Positions 44,558 to 53,347 of a DNA stretch of 64,000 nt are shown here, one piece after another. Positions within the stretch are counted from its first letter, which is position 1. The number at the start of each line of letters is the position of its first letter. A program made the position numbers and the translations under genes. Below the pieces are notes generated by a model, which saw nothing but the letters and a program-made list of their open reading frames with translations, made no database searches and was not told the DNA's origin. This stretch comes from Verrucomicrobiota bacterium (GTDB lineage Bacteria; Verrucomicrobiota; Kiritimatiellia; SS1-B-03-39; UBA6053), in NCBI GenBank assembly GCA_020831625.1, contig JAFIGD010000003.1, positions 1 to 64,000 of the forward strand, given 5' to 3'.

Positions 44558-47200
44558 TTAAAAGGAGGAACTCAGCGTTTCTCCAGCTTGATACGTCAGC
44601 GTTGCGGTCTCCGTGTGGTCAGGGAGTTTGACGAGGAAGGTCCGTTCATCTGGCGCGCCGGGGAAGGTGCCGCGGGTGGGATCCAGATGCAGGGTGGCGG
44701 TGGCGTCGTCCCAGCGCAGGGGAAGTTCGAGGTATTCGCCGTCTTCGTAGTGATATCCGTCGCCGCTGTCTTCGTAGAGCGTGAAGGCCGCGTCTTTTCC
44801 GGGATAGACGCGGAGTTCCAGGCGCTCGCCGGTGTAGGCTTTGGTGTGCTGCAGTTGGTTGGGCTCGATGGGCAGGATCGTGCCCGCGGGCACGAAGAGG
44901 GGGAGTCGCTCGATCGGGGCCCCGGCTTCAATGGTTTGTCCGCCTTCATGGCGTTCGCCGGTCCAGAAATCGTACCAGGCCTGGCCCGCAGGGAGGTACA
45001 CCTTGCGGCGCGTGACTCCGGGTTGGGTCACCGGACAGACCATGAGCCCGGAACCGAGCAGGAACTGATCCGCCACGCCTCGGGCCCGGGCGTCGTCCGG
45101 AAACTCGATCAGCAGGGGCCGGATAAAGGGCTTGCCAGTGTTATGGTTCTCCCAGGCGAGACTGTAAAAATACGGCAGCAGTTGGTAGTGGAGGGTAATT
45201 CCGTCGCGGAGAATGACCTCGGCTTCGGCATCGAAGCGCCAAATCTCTTTGGGATCGTTGGTGCCGTGGTTGCGCATGATGGGACAGAAGGCCCCGAACT
45301 GGAACCAGCGGATGAAGAGTTCGCGGTAGTCGGGATCCTTCGGATTTTTGCCGACAAATCCGCCGATGTCGGTGTTCCAATAGGGGATGCCGCAGAGGGA
45401 CATGTTGAGCGCCATTTGGATCTGTTCGGTCAGCGCCTCCCATTTGCCCTCGGTGTCGCCGGTCCAGACGGCGGCGGCGTAGCGCTGCTGTCCGGCAAAA
45501 CCCGAGCGCGGGTGCAGGCAGACACGGCGGTCCCGGCACGCCTCGCGCTGGGCCTCGTAGTAGCCCTTGCAGAGGTACAGCGAGAAGGCGTTGAGCACCT
45601 CGGCGGCATTGCCGTAATGGTTCGGCGTGAGCCCCTTCAGGAGCGACTCGGCGGTGAGCGGGTGCGTGAGCTTGGGCTCGGTGGTGTCGAGCCAGAAAAT
45701 ATCCACCCCGGCTTCGAAAAAGACCTCTTTAATCCGCTGCCAGTAGGTGTGCACGGCCTCGGGATTGTAGGGGTCGATCCAATACCCGCCATCCCGCACC
45801 GCGTTGGGCAACAGGAGGGATTTTTCGTGGAATTCCGGATACAGGTGGGAGCCTTTGGCGATCTGGGCGTAGCTCGACAGCATCAGGTTGCAGTGGAGGC
45901 GCTCGTGCAGGTCGCGGAAGATCTCCGGATGATTGGGGAAGCGCTCCGGATCGAACCAGGGTTCGCCCCAGGTGCGCGGGGCCCAGTAGCGCCAGTCCTG
46001 CACGACGACATCGATGGGGATATCGCGCTTGCGGTGTTCCTCGACCACGCCGACCAGCTCCTCTTTGTTTTTGTAATGTTCGCGCGACTGCCAGTAGCCG
46101 AAGAGGTAGCGCGGCATCAGCGGGGCGGGTCCGGTGAGTTTGTTGTAGGTGGCAATGATGTCGGAGGGGCTGCCGCTCATCACATAATAATTGGCTGCCG
46201 GGGCATGCTGGGACCAGAAGCTGAAGCGGTCGGACGGCACCGGTTCCTGCCATTGCAGATTCGCGTAGGCCCCGAGCCAGGAGGTTCCCAGCGCCGCTTC
46301 GAGACGGAACGGATATTGTTCACCGGCCACCAGATCCACGTCCACCTGATGCCGCTTGTGGGATCCGCTGTAGGAAAGGATGCATTTTTCGTTCAACCAG
46401 AGTTTGCCGCCCACGGGCAGATCGAGATAAAGACGGTGTCTGCCGGTGGTCGCCGGCCGCAGGAAGCCGGACCAGCGGGTGTAAAAGGGTTCTTCGGGGG
46501 CGTCGGCAAAGTCATGCCAGCCTTCGACAATGGACCACCAGAGTCGGTTGATGGTGGCGTCGGTGCGGCGTTCCTTCAGATCGGTAAACTCCGCGTCACG
46601 GAAATATTCGCCGCAGACTCCGCCGGTTTCGCCCTCGGGCGTGAGCCAGCATTCGGAGGGAATCGGTCGGATGGGATTGCCGAGGGCACAGTGGCTGGCG
46701 TTGTCCCAGAGGAGGCCGTAGCCGGTGCTGTTGTAGAGGAAGGGCACGACGATGGTGGTGTTTTCCTGCAGGAGGTCGAGACTGCGGCCGCGGAAGTTCC
46801 AGCCCGCGTCCAACTGATGCCCGAGCCCGTGCAGGGTGTCCGCTTCGCCGCTGAACAGAAAAGTCTGACGGCGCGCGGTGAGTGCGTGTCCGGCCACGGT
46901 TTCCGGCCAGGACTGGCGGGCATTTTCTGCGGCTTCGGCCAGGATGCGGCTCCCCTGTGCGTCGAAAAAGCTCAGACGGCCGGTGTCGTGCTCGATCTCC
47001 ACCGCGATCCCCCGCGCTGCAAGGCGGGTCCGGGTTTCGTTTTCGTCCCTGTGAACAGAATCGCAGAGGTCCGGTAGTTGCGGGACCGAGAGGGTCTGCG
47101 GCTCTTGACCGTCCGGACTGTGGGTGACCCGCACGCCGTTTTCGGCGAAAAAGGTGAGTTTAAGGATGCCGTCTTGAAGGGGGAAGGAGTATGTTTTCAT
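44558..47200 (-). CDS. GH31 alpha-xylosidase-like enzyme with PA14 insertion
   Basis: 880 aa. The N-terminal domain is interrupted by a PA14-like module (about 195-335, GVCGEYFRDAEFTDLKERR...; GRHRLYLDLPVGGKLWLNEK), an arrangement known from Xyl31A of Cellvibrio, a xyloglucan alpha-xylosidase. The barrel has VVQDWRYWAP, the nucleophile Asp in IFWLDTTEPKL and the acid/base Asp in WTGDTEGKWE. A C-terminal beta domain ends in LTYQAGETLSSSF. No signal peptide is visible. It likely cooperates with the YicI-like enzyme and GH43. Confidence 0.9.
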   Translation of the reverse strand: MKTYSFPLQDGILKLTFFAENGVRVTHSPDGQEPQTLSVPQLPDLCDSVHRDENETRTRLAARGIAVEIEHDTGRLSFFDAQGSRILAEAAENARQSWPETVAGHALTARRQTFLFSGEADTLHGLGHQLDAGWNFRGRSLDLLQENTTIVVPFLYNSTGYGLLWDNASHCALGNPIRPIPSECWLTPEGETGGVCGEYFRDAEFTDLKERRTDATINRLWWSIVEGWHDFADAPEEPFYTRWSGFLRPATTGRHRLYLDLPVGGKLWLNEKCILSYSGSHKRHQVDVDLVAGEQYPFRLEAALGTSWLGAYANLQWQEPVPSDRFSFWSQHAPAANYYVMSGSPSDIIATYNKLTGPAPLMPRYLFGYWQSREHYKNKEELVGVVEEHRKRDIPIDVVVQDWRYWAPRTWGEPWFDPERFPNHPEIFRDLHERLHCNLMLSSYAQIAKGSHLYPEFHEKSLLLPNAVRDGGYWIDPYNPEAVHTYWQRIKEVFFEAGVDIFWLDTTEPKLTHPLTAESLLKGLTPNHYGNAAEVLNAFSLYLCKGYYEAQREACRDRRVCLHPRSGFAGQQRYAAAVWTGDTEGKWEALTEQIQMALNMSLCGIPYWNTDIGGFVGKNPKDPDYRELFIRWFQFGAFCPIMRNHGTNDPKEIWRFDAEAEVILRDGITLHYQLLPYFYSLAWENHNTGKPFIRPLLIEFPDDARARGVADQFLLGSGLMVCPVTQPGVTRRKVYLPAGQAWYDFWTGERHEGGQTIEAGAPIERLPLFVPAGTILPIEPNQLQHTKAYTGERLELRVYPGKDAAFTLYEDSGDGYHYEDGEYLELPLRWDDATATLHLDPTRGTFPGAPDERTFLVKLPDHTETATLTYQAGETLSSSF

Positions 47201-47314
47201 AGGTGGGAAGTATGGCTACCAGATGTCGGAGAGAAAGACCAAACTTCATTTTCCGTTGGCAACTTGGCTGTTTCGCAACGGCGAAAGGTTGGGGTAAAAC
47301 ACATGTGCGATGGA

Positions 47315-47403
47315 TTTTACAGAAGGGAACAAAGAGAACAAAGCATCTCCTCCGAATCCCTCTAATCCAAAGCCTTCGTTTCTTTCCTTTCCTTCTGTAA
47401 AAA
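47315..47403. repeat. inverted simple-sequence repeat, TTTTACAGAAGG type
   Basis: TTTTACAGAAGGGAACAAAG (47315-47334) is mirrored imperfectly by a CTTTCCTTCTGTAAAA segment ending at 47403. The words ACAAAGAGAACAAAG and TTTCTTTCCTTTCC make the arms purine- and pyrimidine-rich. It lies upstream of the GH31 gene and downstream of the six-hairpin gene. A hairpin or a simple intergenic repeat are both possible. Confidence 0.6.
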
Positions 47404-47441
47404 ATTCGGCGGATTGGAAAGGGAGGAATGAAAAAAGAGGA

Positions 47442-48704
47442 TCAACCCGCGTTTCGTCCGAGCAGTTCGGCGGCCTTGGCGAAGACACCGGCGGCGCCGC
47501 GGAAACCGGCGGCGCCTCTTGGGGTGCCGTCGGGAAGATACCATTCGTGGAATCCTCCGGCCTCCTCCATCATGCGGGCGATGGGCAGCAGTGCCTCGGC
47601 GGCTTCGGCATAGAGCCCGTGCTGAGACAAAGCCTGGGGCACGCGCCCCCCCCACCAGGGCCAGTCACCGCCATTCTGATAGTTGAAGGGTTTGATGAAC
47701 AGGGAATTGTTGAGGGAGGGCACGTTGTAGAGCGGCCAGATGGTGAGGCCGACGCTGCGGGCCCCGGCGGCGGCGACATTGGCCTGAAGAATGGCGAAAA
47801 CCTGACGCATCTCCTCCACGGAAAGAATTCCGGCCTGCATGGCCACGGCGGTGCCGCCGTGATAGTGAATGGCGTTCTCGTCGAAATCAGCCGGAAAGGG
47901 AGAGCCCTTTTCGAGATAGACATGCGGACGGAATTTCAGGTGTTCCGCATCCCAGAGCACGTCGCGGATGGACTGGCGGAGGGCTGCGTTTTCGCGGCGG
48001 ATTTCGGCGGAATCGCGGCCGATTTGTTCGGACAGCCAGGCGAAATCGGTGAGTGCGAGGCTGAAGAGGGCGTTGGTGTAGATGCAGAGGGCCGGGTGGG
48101 ATTGCTCGTTGAGTTCGGTGAGTTCCGGCAGCCGCTCCGGGGTGAGGGGATGGCCCCGGGCGTCCTCCTCCCAGTTCCGGATCGCCTGTCCGTCCCCCCA
48201 GTCAATGGTGGTGGCGTTCCACACCAGACCGTGCTCTTCGCTCCATCTGCGGGTGCGCACCCAGTTCAGGGCCCGTTCCATCCGTTTCATCACGGTCATC
48301 CCGTCTACGGTTTCGTTCAGGAAATCGGCATCGCCTGTGGCATGGACATAGTGTTTCACCGCGATGACGAGGGAACTTTCCTGATCGGTCTCGACCGAAT
48401 TCTTATGCCCGAGCCAGTCCGGCAGGAGATCGGAGGTGTAAAAATTGTAGGCGTCGCGGCTGCTGCCTTTGGGGGTGAAGCCGTCCAGAATCGATCCGTC
48501 GGGCTGCTGGAAGGCAAAAAAGCGCAGCAGGGCCTCGCGCAGGACGGAAGGCTCCACCACCCGGGTCTGGATCTCGATAAAGGTGGCCAGGTCGCGGATC
48601 CAGACCTCCGGATACCGGTCGCCGGCGTTCAGCCCCTGGGCGAGCACCTCAAAACTATGCGAATACATCTGACGAAGGGCGGGATGAATGGAATCTGTGT
48701 TCAT
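47442..48704 (-). CDS. six-hairpin (alpha/alpha)6 glycosidase-like protein
   Basis: 420 aa, consisting almost only of a toroid domain: RYPEVWIRDLATFIEIQTR near the N-terminus, LVWNATTIDWGDGQ in the middle and FNYQNGGDWPWWGG near the C-terminus. The Asp and Glu residues in these aromatic loops are candidates for catalysis. The family is in the six-hairpin superfamily, but the CAZy family is not clear. No signal peptide. It precedes the GH31/GH31/GH43 genes on the same strand, across a 241-base gap with a repeat. Confidence 0.75.
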   Translation of the reverse strand: MNTDSIHPALRQMYSHSFEVLAQGLNAGDRYPEVWIRDLATFIEIQTRVVEPSVLREALLRFFAFQQPDGSILDGFTPKGSSRDAYNFYTSDLLPDWLGHKNSVETDQESSLVIAVKHYVHATGDADFLNETVDGMTVMKRMERALNWVRTRRWSEEHGLVWNATTIDWGDGQAIRNWEEDARGHPLTPERLPELTELNEQSHPALCIYTNALFSLALTDFAWLSEQIGRDSAEIRRENAALRQSIRDVLWDAEHLKFRPHVYLEKGSPFPADFDENAIHYHGGTAVAMQAGILSVEEMRQVFAILQANVAAAGARSVGLTIWPLYNVPSLNNSLFIKPFNYQNGGDWPWWGGRVPQALSQHGLYAEAAEALLPIARMMEEAGGFHEWYLPDGTPRGAAGFRGAAGVFAKAAELLGRNAG

Positions 48705-48802
48705 TTTTTTACGGTAAAAGAAACAGGTACAAAAAAAAGCCGGGTTTCAGTTTACGGTTATTTTCCCGATCCTGTTTGTTTGGAGGTGAATCCTTCCGCT
48801 CC

Positions 48803-48830
48803 TTGACTTTTTGGCAAAATATGGTTTTAT
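48803..48830 (+). promoter_or_regulatory. promoter of the VapBC-like module
   Basis: TTGACT (48803-48808) and TTTTAT (48825-48830) are 16 bases apart, with the antitoxin ATG only 6 bases further on. The transcript may be nearly leaderless. Confidence 0.4.
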
Positions 48831-48836
48831 GGGTCT

Positions 48837-49088
48837 ATGAAAACCACACTCGAAATACCTGAGAATTTGTTTCGGAACGCCAAAGCCACGGCGGCCAAAC
48901 GGGGGGTCACATTGAAAACGTTTTTTACGGAGGCGCTGGAAGAAAAACTTCGTACACCCGAAAGGCCGAAAAACCAAACCGCATTCAATTATTTTGGGGC
49001 AATGTCTGATTACCATGAAGAAAATCAATTGATTCTCAAAGAGATCGAGTCGGAATTTGGAAATGTGGATGTTTCAGAATGGAAGTAA
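48837..49088 (+). CDS. VapB-like antitoxin
   Basis: 83 aa. The N-terminal ribbon-helix-helix pattern is MKTTLEIPENLFRNAKATAA; the C-terminal half is acidic (EIESEFGNVDVSEWK), as expected for toxin neutralisation. It overlaps the following PIN toxin by 10 bp. Confidence 0.8.
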   Translation: MKTTLEIPENLFRNAKATAAKRGVTLKTFFTEALEEKLRTPERPKNQTAFNYFGAMSDYHEENQLILKEIESEFGNVDVSEWK

Positions 49089-49462
49089 TTCTCGATACCA
49101 ACGCCCTCTCCGCCTGGCTGGATGGCGACCCGTGTTTTAAACCCATGCTGAAAGATATTGAGAAGCTTTATCTGTCTCCAATCGTGCTTGGGGAGTATCG
49201 ATTTGGAATTGCGGCATCGAGATACCGTGTCCAGTATGAAAATGTACTGACGGAACTTCTCAGGGACATAGAGGTTTTACCTTTGGATGACCGGGTGGCA
49301 AAGAACTATGCGGACATCCGCAGAGTGCTCAAAAAGAATGGGACGCCTATCCCCTGGCATGACATCTGGATTGCCGCACAGGCAAGAAATTTTTCACTGC
49401 CGGTTCTTTCGAACGACAAGCATTTTGATTCGGTCCCCCTTCTTAGGCGCATCGGATGGTGA
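49079..49462 (+). CDS. PIN-domain toxin (VapC)
   Basis: 127 aa. The PIN fold is complete: ILDTNALSAWLDGD (first Asp), SPIVLGEYRFGI (Glu), WHDIWIAAQARNFSLPVLSNDKHFD (Asp residues of the C-terminal acidic cluster). Length and motifs match VapC RNases that cleave initiator tRNA or rRNA. It is coupled to the VapB-like gene. A 5'-truncated glycosidase remnant lies 65 bases downstream, on the opposite strand. Confidence 0.9.
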   Translation: MEVILDTNALSAWLDGDPCFKPMLKDIEKLYLSPIVLGEYRFGIAASRYRVQYENVLTELLRDIEVLPLDDRVAKNYADIRRVLKKNGTPIPWHDIWIAAQARNFSLPVLSNDKHFDSVPLLRRIGW

Positions 49463-49527
49463 ACTCTTTTTAGAGGGTTGTTTCCGTGAAATGAATGCCG
49501 CGGGCAGGGGTGGGAGAGGGCACGGGG

Positions 49528-50250
49528 TTATTGGTACAGGATCACATCGGTGGCGAAGTCTTCGCCCGCGAACCCGTTCCAGCGGAAACGGCACTCTCCG
49601 TCGTGGCACCGCCAATGGTTCGGGGTGACATTGGTGAGCCAGTCCAGCGGCTCGGCGGCGGCCAGGGGACGGCTGGCGAGATCGAGCGCCCCGCGCAGGG
49701 CGGCCTCCTGTTCGGGACCCAGCGCTTCGGGCTCAAGGGAAACAAAGAGGGGCGTGCCACTGTGGGCCAGGAGGAAAAGCCACTCGCGGTTCATCTCCCA
49801 GGGGATTTTCGTGGTCAGGCCCACGCAGTCGCCGTCGATGTCATAGAACGCGCGGTGCTGGGGCATGCGGAAGGCGAGGGTGTTGACCCCCTGGATGCGG
49901 GTGCGCTCCCAGTTCAGGCCGCTGGTGTCGCCGCCGGTGCGGTTGATGTGGCACAGGCCCGCCGTGAGGTGGCCTGGGCAGTTGCAGGCGAGGAGGACGG
50001 CGCGGTCCAAGCGGGCGATGGTTTGGTAATGGCGGATGAGAATCTCCGCGGTGATCCGCCAGAAGCACATCGCCGCAGGGCGAACCCTGACCCCGTATCC
50101 GCGGGTGCGCCCGTCCGGAGTGTGCTGGAAAAAATACCAGGGCATGACCCGCTTCGCACGCAGTCCGCGCCATTCGAGATCGGCGGAACTTTCGCAACCG
50201 CGAAACAGATTCTTCCAGGGGACGTCTTTGGCTTTGTCCCGGGGATGTTT
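49528..50250 (-). pseudogene. 5'-truncated GH36/melibiase-like glycosidase remnant
   Basis: An open frame encodes about 240 residues of a TIM-barrel C-terminal part, including WKNLFRGCESSADLEWRG, LLACNCPGHLTAG and AFYDIDGDCVGLTTKIPWEM, followed by SGTPLFVS and a small beta domain. This matches the end of alpha-galactosidase-like GH36-type proteins, which usually exceed 500 residues. Upstream the frame closes at a stop near 50251-50253 and no start codon precedes the conserved part, the first ATG (50145) lying well inside it. The N-terminal half including the nucleophile region is missing. The family call is moderate; the truncation is seen directly. Confidence 0.7.
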
Positions 50251-50316
50251 TCAGTGAACAATGCCCGCAACTCAAACGTTGAGCCGTTCCGTAAACAAAC
50301 CTCTACAGGAGATCTC

Positions 50317-51132
50317 ATGAGAATTACAAACACAATCCCCCTGCTGTTGGCCAGCTTTCTGGCAAGCGCCCATGCGGCGACGCTGATTTCAGATACATTC
50401 AACACCGATTTTAATAATTTCTCCGCACAGAATACATTAAGTGCGGACGGACTGGCCTGGAGCAGTGCAGACGGTGTGGGCGACGTTTCCGGGAGAATCA
50501 ACACCTCGGGCAGCGCCAACCACACCAACGCGGTCTATTACAGCGGCACAGGATCGGAAATCACCAAAAACTTCACCGAGATCTTCACCGCGACGATCCT
50601 GTTCCAAACCGGCTCGTCCATCACCGGGGATATCGCCCATGCAACCGCCGGATTTTTGCGCAGCACCGGTTCCGCGTTTAATGAATTTGCCGGCGGATAC
50701 GCCTTTTGGGGCGGGATGCGGAATGATGGAGGCGGAACCTATCTTCGCCTGCTGAACACCGGGGGGCAGATCGGGAACAACAGCAGCACCTTCAGTCTGG
50801 AGACCGAGAACTGGTATGCCCTGCAAACCTCCATCGCGCTGTCAGCCAACGCCACGGCCTCCTTCATGTCGGTGTCCATTTTTGATGTGGGCGCGGACGG
50901 AACCGGACCTCTGGGCACGGCCCTGGCCAGTGTCAGTGCAACGGATGTCTCGCTCGCAAACAGCGGCTTCAGCGGCAACCTCTGGGCCGGCTTCGGCGGG
51001 GGCAACAACTCCGGGTCCAATGTCGTGGCCTTTGACAACTTCAGCGTGGTCGCCATCCCCGAGCCCGGCACCCTGGCGCTGGTGGGGATTGCCCTGGGCA
51101 GCCTGCTTCTCTTCCGCCGCCGCAAATCCTGA
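50317..51132 (+). CDS. PEP-CTERM sorting domain protein
   Basis: 271 aa from the ATG at 50317, after CAGGAGATCTC. A signal peptide (about 1-21, LLLASFLASAHAA) precedes a Ser/Asn/Gly/Thr-rich beta-type region (about 22-240) resembling a jelly roll (TLSADGLAWSSADGVGD; VVAFDNFSVVA). The C-terminal sorting signal is IPEPGTLALVGIALGSLLLF with an RRRKS end. Surface attachment through an exosortase is expected; no exosortase gene is in the window. The 5' region lies beside the truncated glycosidase. Confidence 0.9.
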   Translation: MRITNTIPLLLASFLASAHAATLISDTFNTDFNNFSAQNTLSADGLAWSSADGVGDVSGRINTSGSANHTNAVYYSGTGSEITKNFTEIFTATILFQTGSSITGDIAHATAGFLRSTGSAFNEFAGGYAFWGGMRNDGGGTYLRLLNTGGQIGNNSSTFSLETENWYALQTSIALSANATASFMSVSIFDVGADGTGPLGTALASVSATDVSLANSGFSGNLWAGFGGGNNSGSNVVAFDNFSVVAIPEPGTLALVGIALGSLLLFRRRKS

Positions 51133-51155
51133 AGCCGGCTGAAGTCGCCTGTTCG

Positions 51156-51240
51156 ACCACGGACAAACACGGATAATCACGGACAAACACGGACAATTTT
51201 TCCCCGCCTCCACCCGGGCGTATCCGTGTTCATCTGAGTC
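51156..51240. repeat. ACAAACACGG-type repeats in both orientations
   Basis: ACCACGGACAAACACGGATAATCACGG and further copies run from 51156 to 51196. An inverted copy, TATCCGTGTTCATC, lies at 51221-51234. The unit is the same word family as the 10-bp repeat at 29455-29491. The segment lies between the PEP-CTERM and FAD-oxidoreductase genes. Confidence 0.8.
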
Positions 51241-51311
51241 CACCTGCCCGCAGTGCTATGCACAGCGCTGCAGGCGGGTCCGTGGTCGATTTTTGCCCTG
51301 TTGTACACATC

Positions 51312-52682
51312 ATGAATTCCACTCGTCATTCGGCACTCGACACTCGTCATTCCCCCGACACTCGTCATTCCCCCGACGTTCTCGTGATCGGCGGCGGTCC
51401 CTCGGGGATCGGGGCGGCGGTCGGGGCGGCGCGGGCGGGGGCTCGGGTCGCGCTGGTGGAGCGGCATCCGGCCCTGGGCGGAATGGGAACCAGCGGCCTG
51501 GTGAACAACTTCTGTCCGGCGCACTGGGACGGCCACCGCCTCATCATCGGCGGGGTGTTCGGCGAAATCCGCCGAGCTTTGATCGAATCCCATGCCATTT
51601 ATGCGGAACAGACTCCCGGCTGCCATCCGGCGATGGAGATTTATGATCCGCAGGCCATGGAGCGGCTGACGGAGCGGCTGTGCCGCGATGCGGGCGTGGA
51701 TCTGCATTTGTCCTCCACCCTCACGGATTTGCGGGAAGAGGAGGGATTCGTCTGCGGGAGCATCAACGGTCAAGCTTTCCGCGCACGGACGCTGGTGGAC
51801 TGCAGCGGTGACGCGGGGTTCGCCCGCGCCCTCGGCTGCGAAACGCGCATCGAACGCGGCCGCCTGATGCCCCTGACCTACTGTTTTCTCTTCGGCCCCA
51901 TTGACCTCGATGCGCTCGGCGCGGAGATGCCGGAGACCCTGCGCACTGACCCCGTCAGCGGCGAGCGCCACATCTATTTCAGCTCCGAGGAAACCGGCAA
52001 ACTGGGTGAGCTGTTCCGCGCCGCGCGCGAGGCCGGCGACTTCACCATTCCCCGCCGGAATCTCCCCATTCTCGCCAGCGTGCCGGGCCGTCCCGAATAC
52101 GCCACCGTCAACATCGGACGGGTGTTTTGCGAGGATCCGACCGATCCCGAACTGCTCGCCGCCGCCAGCCGGGAGGGCGAGGAGCAGGTGCATCTGGCCC
52201 TCGCCTGGTTCGCCAAATACTGGCCCGGCATGAAAGATGTGAAACTGGTGCAGCTCGCCCGTCAGATCGGGGTGCGCGAGACACGTCAGTTGGTGGGGAA
52301 AACCACCCTCACCCGCGAGGATGTCCTCGGCCTGCGGCAGTTCGACACCGTGATCGCCCAGTGCTGGTATCCCATCGACGTGCATCATCCCGACGGAAGT
52401 GGAACCACCATGCATGCGTTGCCTCTGGGAGAGCACTACGACATTCCGCTGGACTGTCTGATTCCCGCCGCCGGTTCCGGCAGGGTGCTCGTTGGCGGCC
52501 GCTGCATTTCGGCGACCCAGGAGGCCATGAGCAGCTTCCGGGTCTCGCCGGGTGTGATGGCCATCGGCGAGGCGGCCGGGGTCACCGCCGCCGTGGCGGC
52601 GCGGGATGGCGTGGAAATCGGCGCGGTGCCCTACGCGGAGGTCCGCCGCCTGCTGGAAGCCAATGGAGCAATTTTGACCTGA
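51312..52682 (+). CDS. FAD-dependent oxidoreductase, repeat-derived N-terminus
   Basis: 456 aa from the ATG at 51312. The FAD site is VLVIGGGPSGIGAAVGAARA (about residue 23), then GGMGTSGLVNNFCPAHWDG, the FAD_oxidored (PF12831-like) pattern. The C-terminal part has YDIPLDCLIPAAGSGRVLVGG, as in this family. The first about 21 residues (STRHSALDTRHSPDTRHSPD) come from the CACTCGTCA repeat and are not part of the fold. The substrate is unknown. It is followed after 14 bases by the short LacI-like gene. Confidence 0.87.
   Translation: MNSTRHSALDTRHSPDTRHSPDVLVIGGGPSGIGAAVGAARAGARVALVERHPALGGMGTSGLVNNFCPAHWDGHRLIIGGVFGEIRRALIESHAIYAEQTPGCHPAMEIYDPQAMERLTERLCRDAGVDLHLSSTLTDLREEEGFVCGSINGQAFRARTLVDCSGDAGFARALGCETRIERGRLMPLTYCFLFGPIDLDALGAEMPETLRTDPVSGERHIYFSSEETGKLGELFRAAREAGDFTIPRRNLPILASVPGRPEYATVNIGRVFCEDPTDPELLAAASREGEEQVHLALAWFAKYWPGMKDVKLVQLARQIGVRETRQLVGKTTLTREDVLGLRQFDTVIAQCWYPIDVHHPDGSGTTMHALPLGEHYDIPLDCLIPAAGSGRVLVGGRCISATQEAMSSFRVSPGVMAIGEAAGVTAAVAARDGVEIGAVPYAEVRRLLEANGAILT
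51320..51377. repeat. CACTCGTCATTC repeat at the 5' end of a coding gene
   Basis: Two identical 18-base copies (51339-51356 and 51357-51374), starting GACACTCGTCATT, follow a partial copy. They code the residues between the start Met and the FAD-binding fold. The word matches the repeat inside the glycosidase at 34571-34612. Confidence 0.9.
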
Positions 52683-52696
52683 ACCCGGAGACGATT

Positions 52697-53347
52697 ATGC
52701 ACACCGAATCCTCTGTTAGTATGACCGAACTCGCCCGCCTGGCGGGTGTGACCCGCACGACCGTATCCCTGGCGCTGCGCGGCAATCCCCGAATCTCCAA
52801 AGCCACCCGGGAACGAATACAAACCCTGGCGCACGAGGCGGGGTATCAGCCCGACGCCGAGGTGTCGCGGGTGATGAGTTCCCTGCGGCGGGGCGGCCGT
52901 GCTCCGCAGACGCTGGTCTGGGTCACCGACCACAGTCCCTGTCCGAAATTGTGTGAGGCGCTTTACGCCGCCTCCGGACGGCTGGGATACCGGTTGGATG
53001 CGATCCGTGTGGATTCGCCCCCGATTCTTCCCGCCCGCCTGGCGGGAATCCTCAACACCCGCGGCACGAATGGCGTATTGCTCAGTCTGGTGCGCAAACC
53101 GGATTATGTGGCGGGGATGGATCTTTCTCCGTTCAGCGTCTGTTCACTGGGTGGGCATACGGAGGGTCTGCACACCGTGGAATTGATCCCGGAGGCTCCG
53201 GCGTGGTGCGCGGAGGAAGCCCTGCTGCTGCTCGATCAGTTGCTGCGTCTAAACCAGCGGGGATTTCCGGAGCGTCCCAAGCGGGTCACGCTCCGAAATC
53301 CGCTCCGGGGCGTGCCCCTGGAGCAAGCAGAGGCTGGAGACGCTTGA
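52697..53347 (+). CDS. short LacI-family regulator with internally reduced effector domain
   Basis: 216 aa from the ATG at 52697, after CCGGAGACGATT. The HTH and hinge are intact (MTELARLAGVTRTTVSLALR; YQPDAEVSRVMSSL), and the tail (LLLLDQLLRLNQRGFPERPK) matches the end of normal LacI proteins. About 110 residues of the binding domain that would lie between are missing when compared with the 336-aa regulator at 28390. The 3' end overlaps the convergent IclR gene by 62 bp. It may bind DNA without normal effector response, or be decaying. Confidence 0.75.
   Translation: MHTESSVSMTELARLAGVTRTTVSLALRGNPRISKATRERIQTLAHEAGYQPDAEVSRVMSSLRRGGRAPQTLVWVTDHSPCPKLCEALYAASGRLGYRLDAIRVDSPPILPARLAGILNTRGTNGVLLSLVRKPDYVAGMDLSPFSVCSLGGHTEGLHTVELIPEAPAWCAEEALLLLDQLLRLNQRGFPERPKRVTLRNPLRGVPLEQAEAGDA

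Noticed and set aside
44300-47077. A 925-codon + strand open frame opposite the GH31 genes
   Set aside because: It mirrors two GH31 coding regions and reads as Gly/Val/Glu-rich sequence without a family. The minus-strand GH31 motifs are complete.
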